This document shows positions 56,901-64,000 of a stretch of 64,000 nt of DNA, piece after piece. The notes beneath the pieces are model-generated. The model had not been told where the DNA came from, made no database searches, and saw only the letters and a program-made list of their open reading frames with translations. A program made the translations under genes and the position numbers. Source of the stretch: Penium margaritaceum. Taxonomy: Eukaryota; Streptophyta; Zygnematophyceae; Desmidiales; Peniaceae. Numbering within the stretch: the first letter of the stretch is position 1; every line of letters begins with the position of its first letter. Where the stretch lies: NCBI GenBank assembly GCA_023375785.1, contig SZWC01000098.1:523993-587992 (forward strand). The letters run 5' to 3'.

Positions 56901-59900
56901 CATGTAGGTATGTGTAAGTTTGTGTAAATGCGTGCAAGATTGTGTATGTGCGTGTAAGTGTGTGTAAGTGCATGTAAGTACGTGTAAGTGCGTGTAAGTG
57001 CGTGCAAGTACATGTACGTGCGTGTAAGTGTGTGTACGTGCGTGTAAGTATGCTTAAGTATTTGTAAGTGCTGGTAAGAGTGTGGAAGTGCGTATAAGTA
57101 CGTGTAAGTGCATATAAGTACGTGTAAGTGCGTGTAAGTGCGTGTAAGTGCGTGCAAGTGTGTGTAAGTTCCTGTAAGTACGTATAAGTACGTGGAAGTA
57201 CGTGTAAGTGCAAGTAAGTGCGTGTAAAAGTACGCATAAGTGTGTGTAAGTGCGTGTAAGTACGTGTAAGTGTGTATAAGTGCGTGTAAGTGCGTGTAAG
57301 TGCGTGTAAGGGCGTGTAAGTGCGTGTAAGTGTGTGTAAGTACGTGTAAGTTTGTGTGCGCGCGTGTAAGTATGTGTAAGCATGTGTAAGTGTGTGTAAG
57401 TGCTTGAAAGTACGTGTAAGTGTGTGTAAGTATGTTTAAGTGTGTGTAAGTGCTTGTACGTGCGTGTGTGCGTGTAATTGCATATAAGTACGTGTAAGTT
57501 CGTGTAAGTGCGTGTAAGGTTGTTTAAGTATGTGTAAGTGTGTATAAGTGCATGTTAGTGTGTGTAAGTACGTGGAAGTGCGTGTAAGTGCGTGTAAATG
57601 CGTGTAAGTACGTGTAAGTATGTTTAAGTGCAGGTAAGTGCATGTACGTGCGTGTAAGTGTGTATAAGCGCGTGAAAGTGCATGTAAGTGCAGGTAAGTG
57701 CGTGTAAGCACGTGTAAGTTTGTGTAAGTGAATGTAAGTTCGTGTAAGTGCATGTAAGTGCATGTAAGTGCATAAAAGTACCTGCAAGTGCATGTAAGTG
57801 AGTGTAAGTGCGTGTAAGTGTGTCTAAGTGCGTGTACGCACGTGTAAGTGCGTGTTAGTACGTGTAAGTGTGTGTAAGAGCGTGTAAGTGCGTGTAAGTG
57901 CAGTTTTCAGTTTGTACAAGTGAGTGTATGTACGTGGAAGTATGTGTAAGTTTGTGTTAGTGCGTGTAAGTACGTTTAAGTATGTGTAAGTAAGTGTAAG
58001 TATATGAAAGTGCGTGTAAGTGCGGTTTAAGTTTGTGTAAGTACGTGTAAGTGCTAGTAAGTGCGTGTAAGTATATGTAAGTGTGTGTAAGTGTGTGTAA
58101 GTACATGTAAGTGCTTGTAAGTACGTGTAAATGCATGTTAGTGCATGTAAGTACGTGAAAGTGGGTTTAAGTGCATGTAAGTGCGTGTAAGTTTGTGTAA
58201 GTATGTGTAACTGCCTGTAAGTGCGTGTAAGTGCGTATAGCTGCGTGTACGTGTGTGTAAGTATGCTTAATTGCGTATAAGTACATGTAAGTTTGTGCAA
58301 GTGTGTGTAAGTGCGTGTAAGTGCGTGTAAGTGCATGTACGTGCGTGTAAGTGCGTGTAAGATTGTGTAGGTACGTGTATGTATGTGTAAGTGCGTGTAA
58401 GCATGTGTAAGTATGTACAAGTGCGTGTAAGTGCAAGTAAGTGCGTGTAAATGCATGTAAGTGCGTGTAAGTACGTGTAAGTACGTGTAAGTGTGTGTGA
58501 GTACGTGTAAGTTTGTGTAAGTACATCTAAGTGCATGTAAGTGCTTGTATGTGCGTGTACGTGCATGTAAGTGCGTGTAAGTGCGCGTAAGTACGTGTAA
58601 GTTTGTGTAAGTGCGTGCAAGTGCGTGTAAGTGCATGTATGTGCGTGTAAATGTGGTTCAAAATTTGTGTAAGTGCGTGTAAGTGCGTGTAAGTGTGTGT
58701 AAGTGCGTGGAAGTGCGTGTAAGTTTGTGTAAGTGTGTGTAAGTGCATGTAAGTGCAAGTAAGTGTATGTAAGTACGTGTAAGTACATGTTTGCACGTGT
58801 AAGTGCGTGTAAGTGCGTGTAAGTACGTGTAAGTGTGTGTAACTCGGTATAAGTTCTTGCAAGTGCAAGTAAGTGAGTGTAAGTGTGTGTAAGTGCATGT
58901 AGGTGCATGTAAGTTTGTGTAAGTGTGTATAAGTGCGTGTAAGTGCGTCTAAGTAGTGTAAGTGCATGTAAGTGCGTGTAAGTGCATTTAGGTTTGTGTA
59001 AAATTGTGTAAGTGCGTATAAGTACGTGTAAGTGCGTGTACGTTCGTGTAAGTGTGTGTAAGTGCGTGTAGGAGCGTGTAGGTGGGTGTAAGTTGTTGTA
59101 AGTTCGTGTAAGTTTGTGTAAGTACGTATAAATACGTGTAAGTGTGTGTAAGTGTGTGTAAGTGTGTATAAGTGTGTGAAGGAGCGTGTAGGTGGGTGTA
59201 AGTTTGTGTAAGTTTGTGTAAGTATGTGTAAGTACGTGTACGTTTGTGTAAGTTTGTGTAAGTACCTGTAAGTTCGTGTAAGTGCGTGTAAGTACGTGTA
59301 AGTGCATGTAAGTGCATGTATGTGCGTATAAGTGCGTGTACATGCGTGTTAGTGCGTGTAAGTACGTGTAAGTGTGTGTAAGTGTGTGTATGTGCGTGTA
59401 AGCGTGTGTAATTGCGTGTAAGTGCATGTAAGTGCGTGTACGTTCGTGTAAGAGCGTGTATGTGTGTGTAAGTTTGTGTAAGTGTGTGTAAGTGCATGTA
59501 ATTACGTGTAAGTGTGTATAAGTACGTGTAAGTGCGTGTAAGTGTGTGTAAGTGCGTGTTAGTGTGTGTACGTACGTGTAAGTGCGTGTAAGTGCTTGTA
59601 AGTACGTGTAAGTTCCTGTAAGTGCGTGCAAGTACATGTAAGTGCGTGTAAGTGCATGTAAGTGCGGTTTAAGTTCGTGTAAGTGCGGTTTAAGTTCGTG
59701 TAAGTGCTTGTAAGTGCGTGTTAGTATGTGTAAGTGTGTTGAAGTGCGTGTAAGTGCATGTAATTGCGTGTAAGTGCCTATAAGTGCTTGCAAGTGCGTT
59801 TAAATGTGTGTGAGTGTATGTAAGTGCGTGTAAGTGCGTGCAAGTGCATGTAAGTTTGTGTAAGTGCGTGTACGTGCGTGTAAGTACATGTAAGTTGATG

Positions 59901-62900
59901 TAAGTGTGTGTAAGTTCCTGTAAGTGCATGTAAGTGCGTATGAGTGTGTGCAAGTGCGTGCAAGCGCGTGTAAGTGCCTGTAAGTCCATGTAAGTGCGTC
60001 TAAGTATATGAAAGTTTGTGTAAGAGTCTCCAAGTGCGTATAAGTGCGTGTAAGTACGTGTAAATGCGTGTAAGTACGTGTAAGTGTGTGACAGTTCGTG
60101 TAAGTGCGTGTAAGTGCGTGTAAGTGCGTGTAAGTGCGTGTAAGTACGTATAAGTATGTACAAGTACATGTAAGTACAAGTAAGTACGTGTAAGTGCGTG
60201 TAAGTGCATGTAAGTGTGTGTAAGTATGTGTAAGTGTGTGTAAGTACGTGTAAGTGCGTGTAAGTGCGTGTAAGTGCGTGTACATGCGTGTACGTTTGTG
60301 TAAGTGCATGTAAGTGCGTGTAAGTACGTGTAAGTTCGTGTAAGTGGGTGCAAGTGCGTGTAAGTACGTGTAAGTGCGTGTAAGTGCGGTTTAAGTTCAT
60401 GTAAGTAGAGTTTAAGTTGATGTAAGTGTGTATACATGCGTGTACATGCGTGTAAGTACATGTAAGTTAGTGTAGGTATGTGTAAGTTCGTGTACGTGCG
60501 TTTAAGTGCCTATAAGTGCGTGTAAGTACGTGAAAGTAACGTGTAAGATCATGTAAGTACGTGTAAGTGCGTGTAAGTACGTGTAATTGCGTGTAGATGC
60601 GTATAAGTGCATGTAAGTGCGTGTATGTTTGTGTAAGTGTGTGTAAGTATGTGTAAGTGCGTGTAAGTATGTGTTAGTGCGTTTAAGTGTGTGTAAGTGT
60701 GTGTATGTGCGTGGAAGTACGTGTAAGTTTGTGTAAGTTTGTGTAAGTGCGTGTGAGTACATGTAAGTGCGTGTAAGTGTGTGTAAGTGTGTGTAAATAC
60801 GTGTACGTTCATGGAAGTGCGTGTAAATGCGTGTAAGTGTGTGTAAGTGTGTATAAGTACGTGTAAGTACGTGTAAGTGTGTGCAAGTGCATGTATGTGC
60901 GTGTAAGTGCGTGTACGTGTGTGTAAGTGTGCTTAAGTACGTGTAAGTGCGTGTAAGTGCGTGTAAGTGCGTGTAAGTATGTGTAAGTTCGTGTAAGTAC
61001 GTATACATACGTGTAAGTACGTGTAAGTGCAACTAAGTGCGTGTTAAGTACGTGTAAGTTCGTGTAAGTGAGTATAAGTACGTGTAAGAGAGTGTAAGTG
61101 CGTGTACGTGCATGTAAGTACGTGTAAGTGCGTGTAAGTACGTGTAATCATGTGTAAGTACGTGTAAATGTGTGTAAGTACGTGTAAGTGCGTGTAAGTG
61201 GGTGTAAGTGCGTGTAAGTACATGTAATGTGGGTGTAAGTGCGTGCAAGTACGTGTAAGTGCGTGTAAGTGCGTGTAAGTGCGGTTTAGTTTTGTGTAAG
61301 TGTGATTTCAGTTCATGGAAGTGTGTGTAAGTGCGTGTAAGTATGTGTAAGTGCGTATAAGTGCATGTAAGTGTGTGTAAGTGCGTGTAAGTGTGTGTAA
61401 GTGCTTGTAAGTGCGTGTAAATGTGTCTTAGTGCATGTAAGTGGGTGTAAGTGTGTCTAAGTGCGTGTATGTTTGTGTAAGTGCGTGTAAATGTGTGTAA
61501 GTGTGTGTAAGTGCGTGTAAGTGCGTGTAAGTGCGTGTACGTGCGTGTACGTTCTTGTAAGTACACGTAAGTTGGTGTAAGTGCGTGTAAGTTTGTGTAA
61601 GTACGTGTAAGTGCGTGCAAGTGCGTGCAAGTGCATGTAAGTGCGTATAAGTGCTTGTAAGTGCGTGTAAGTGCGTGTAAGTGCATGTAAGTTCGTGTAA
61701 GTGCGTGTAAGAGTGTGTATGTGCGTATAGGTACGTGTAGGTGTGTGTAAGTGCGTGTAAGTGCGTTCATGTTTGTATAAGTACGTATAAGTACATGTAA
61801 GTGCGTGTAAGTATGTGTAAGTACATTTATGTGCGTGTAAGTGCGTGTAAGTGCATGTAAGTGTGTATACGTGCGTGTAAGTGCATGTAAGTACGTGTAG
61901 GTACGTGTAGGTGTGTGTAAGTGCGTGTAAGTGCGTGTATGTTTGTGTAAGTGATATAAGTACGTGTAAGTGTGTGCAAGTATGTGTAAGTACCTTTATG
62001 TACGTATAAGTGTGTGTAAGTATGTGTAAGTGCATGTATGTTTGTGTAAGTGGGTGTATGTGCGTATAAGTGTGTGTAAGTAAGTGTAAGTACAAACAAG
62101 TGTGTGTAAGTGCGTGTAAGTATGTGTAAGTGCGTGTAAGTAAGTGTAAGTGTGTGTAAGTACTTGTAAGTGTGTGTAAGTGCATGTAAATGGGTATGAG
62201 TACGTGTAAGTTCGTGTAAGTACGTGTACATGCGTGTACGTGCGTGTAAGTACATGTAAGTGTGTGTAAGTACTTGTTCGTGTAAGTGCGTGCAAGTGCG
62301 TGTAAGTGCGTGGAAGTGCGTGTAAGTGCGGTTTAAGTTTGTGTAAGTATGGTTTAAGTTCGTGTAAGTGCGTGTAAGTGCGTGATAGTATGTGAAAGTG
62401 AGTGTAAGTGCGTTTAAGTACGTGTAAGTGTGTGTAAATGTGTGTTAGTGCATGTAAGTAAGTGTAAGTGTGTGTAAGTGCATGTAAGTTTGTGTAAGTG
62501 CATGTAAGTAAGTGTAAGTGTGTGTAAGTGCATGTAAGTGCGTGTAAGTGCATGTAACTGCATGTAGGTATGTGTAAGTTTGTGTAAATGCGTGTAAGTT
62601 TGTGTATGTGCATGTAAGTGTGTGTAAGTGCATGTAAGTACGTGTAAGTGCGTGTAAGTGCGTGCAAGTACATGTACGTGCGTGTAAGTGTGTGTACGTG
62701 CGTGTAAGTATGCTTAAGTATGTGTAAGTGCTAGTAAGAGTGTGGAAGTGCGTATAAGTACGTGTAAGTGCATATAAGTACGTGTAAGTGCGTGTAAGTA
62801 CGTGTAAGTGCGTGTAAGTGTGTGTAAGTTCCTGTAAGTACGTATAAGTACGTGGAAGTACGTGTAAGTGCAAGTAAGTGCGTTTTAAGTGTGTGTAGGT

Positions 62901-64000
62901 GTGTGTAAGTGCGTGTAAGTACGTGTAAGTGTATATAATTGTGTGGAAGTGCGTATAAGTGCATGTAAGTGCGTGTAAGTGCGTGTAAGTGTGTGTAAGT
63001 ACGTGTAAGTTTTTGTGCGCGCGTGTAAGTGTGTGTAAGTATGTGTAAGTGTGTGTAAGTGCTTGAAAGTACGTGAAAGTGTGTGTAAGTATGTGTAAGT
63101 GTGTGTAAGTGCTTGTACGTGCGTGTGTGCGTGTAAGTGCGTATAAGTACGTGTAAGTTCGTATAAGTGCGTGTAAGTTTGTTTAAGTATGTGTAAGTGT
63201 GTATAAGTGCATGTTAGTGTGTGTAAGTACGTGGAAGTGCGTGCAAGTGTGTGTAAGTGCGTCTAAGTACGTGTAAGTATGTTTAAGTGCAGGTAAGTGC
63301 ATGTACGTGCGTGTAAGTGCGTGTAAGCACATGGAAGTGCGTGTAAGTGCAGGTAAGTGCGTGAAAGCACGTGTAAGTTCGTGCAAGTAAATGTAAGTTC
63401 GTGTAAGTGCATGTAAGTGCATGTAAGTACGTGTAAGTACCTGCAAGTGCGTGTAAGTGCGTATAAGTACTTGTAAGTGCATGTAAGTGACTGTAAGTGC
63501 GTGTAAGTGTGTGTAAGTGCGTGTACGTGCGTGTAAGTGCGTGTTAGTACGTATAAGTGTGTGTAAGAGCGTGTAAGTGCGTGTAAGTGCAGTTTTCAGT
63601 TTGTACAAGTGAGTGTATGTACGTGGAAGTATGTGTAAGTTTGTGTAAGTGCGTGTAAGTACGTGTAAGTACGTGTAAATGAGTGTAAGTATATGAAAGT
63701 GCGTGTAAGTGCGGTTTAAGTTCGTGTAAGTGCGTGTAAGTGCTAGTAAGTGCGTGTAAGTATATGTTAGTGCGTGTAAGAGTGTGTAAGTGCGTGTAAG
63801 TGTGTGTAAGTACATGTAAGTGCTTGTAAGTACGTGTAAATGCATGTTAGTGCATGTAAGTACGTGAAAGTGGGTGAAAGTGCATGTAAGTGCGTGTAAG
63901 TTTGTGTAAGTACGTGTAAGTGCCTGTAAGTGCGTGTAAGTGTGTATAAGTACGTGTACGTGTGTGTAAATATGCTTAATTGCGTATAAGTACATGTAAG
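53910..64000 (+). repeat. Tandem segmental duplication, offset 5.58-5.71 kb
   Basis: About 53,910-58,290 recurs as about 59,490-64,000, continuing past the window. Landmarks: the double GGTTTAA unit (54,086 and 59,666, offset 5,580), CATGTAATGTGGGTG (55,591 and 61,221, offset 5,630), TACTTGTTCGTG (56,611 and 62,271, offset 5,660), CAGTTTTCAGTTTGTAC (57,901 and 63,590, offset 5,689) and GCTTAATTGCG (58,264 and 63,974, offset 5,710). The offset mostly grows in near-10-bp steps, as expected from gain or loss of whole decamers after duplication. Confidence 0.85.

Larger units (their letters stand above)
33780..64000 (+). repeat. 10-bp satellite array, second block
   Basis: About 3,000 copies of the same decamer as 17,261-26,772 and in the same orientation, running off the right edge. 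It contains no gene. Unlike the first block it carries recurrent non-decamer markers: a GTACAAGTGAG unit at 11 places, a GCGGTTTAAG unit about 120 bp further on, GTGTGCTTAAG units, GCATGTTAAGTGCG, and GTACGTGCGTGTGTGCG. Their conserved order defines kilobase-scale higher-order repeats with at least three tandem segmental duplications, listed separately. Confidence 0.95.

Overview
The window is almost entirely tandem-repeat DNA from a eukaryotic genome. I find no host protein gene, tRNA or rRNA that I can support. The best clue to the host is a Ty1/copia-type LTR retrotransposon whose primer-binding site (TGGTATCAGAGC) is the initiator-Met-tRNA site usual in plant copia elements. A land plant or streptophyte alga is therefore most likely, but this is inference. 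A single N, flanked by an exact duplication, shows that this is draft assembly. The long open frames are by-products of repeat units that lack stop codons.

Layout. (1) 1-17,261 is a large imperfect inverted repeat centred at about 7,453/7,454. Reading outward from the centre, each arm has an 11-bp satellite, an 18-bp satellite, a 360-bp MITE with 8-bp target duplications, and more 18-bp satellite. Mirror markers can be followed to about 1,380 on the left and 17,261 on the right. Once transposon insertions and the assembly duplication are removed, the arms are about 5.46 and 5.58 kb. The left arm carries a solo LTR (4,074-4,684). The right arm carries a 4.0-kb non-autonomous copia-type element of the same family (9,331-13,349). 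(2) 17,261-26,772 is a decamer satellite (consensus GTGCGTGTAA). (3) 26,773-31,883 is a GC-rich 21-bp satellite. (4) 31,884-33,779 is a mixed island: about 240 bp of unique DNA with G-runs, a pyrimidine-rich 21-bp minisatellite, about 290 bp of unclassified DNA, a 20-bp minisatellite, a C-rich tract, and about 760 bp of (CA/CG) and (ACGC) microsatellite. (5) 33,780-64,000 is the decamer satellite again in the same orientation. It has a multi-kilobase higher-order structure with rare marker units and tandem segmental duplications of about 1.37, 2.95 and 5.6-5.7 kb.

Inferred history. Short satellites were amplified in turn. A MITE entered the 18-bp satellite. The region was then duplicated in inverted orientation; the two MITE copies now differ at about 5% of positions. 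Copia-family elements inserted separately into the two arms, and the satellites decayed mainly at CpG. Dense, CpG-decayed satellite with nested transposons suggests constitutive heterochromatin (pericentromeric, subtelomeric or knob-like). The sequence alone cannot say which. All divergences and unit counts were made by eye.
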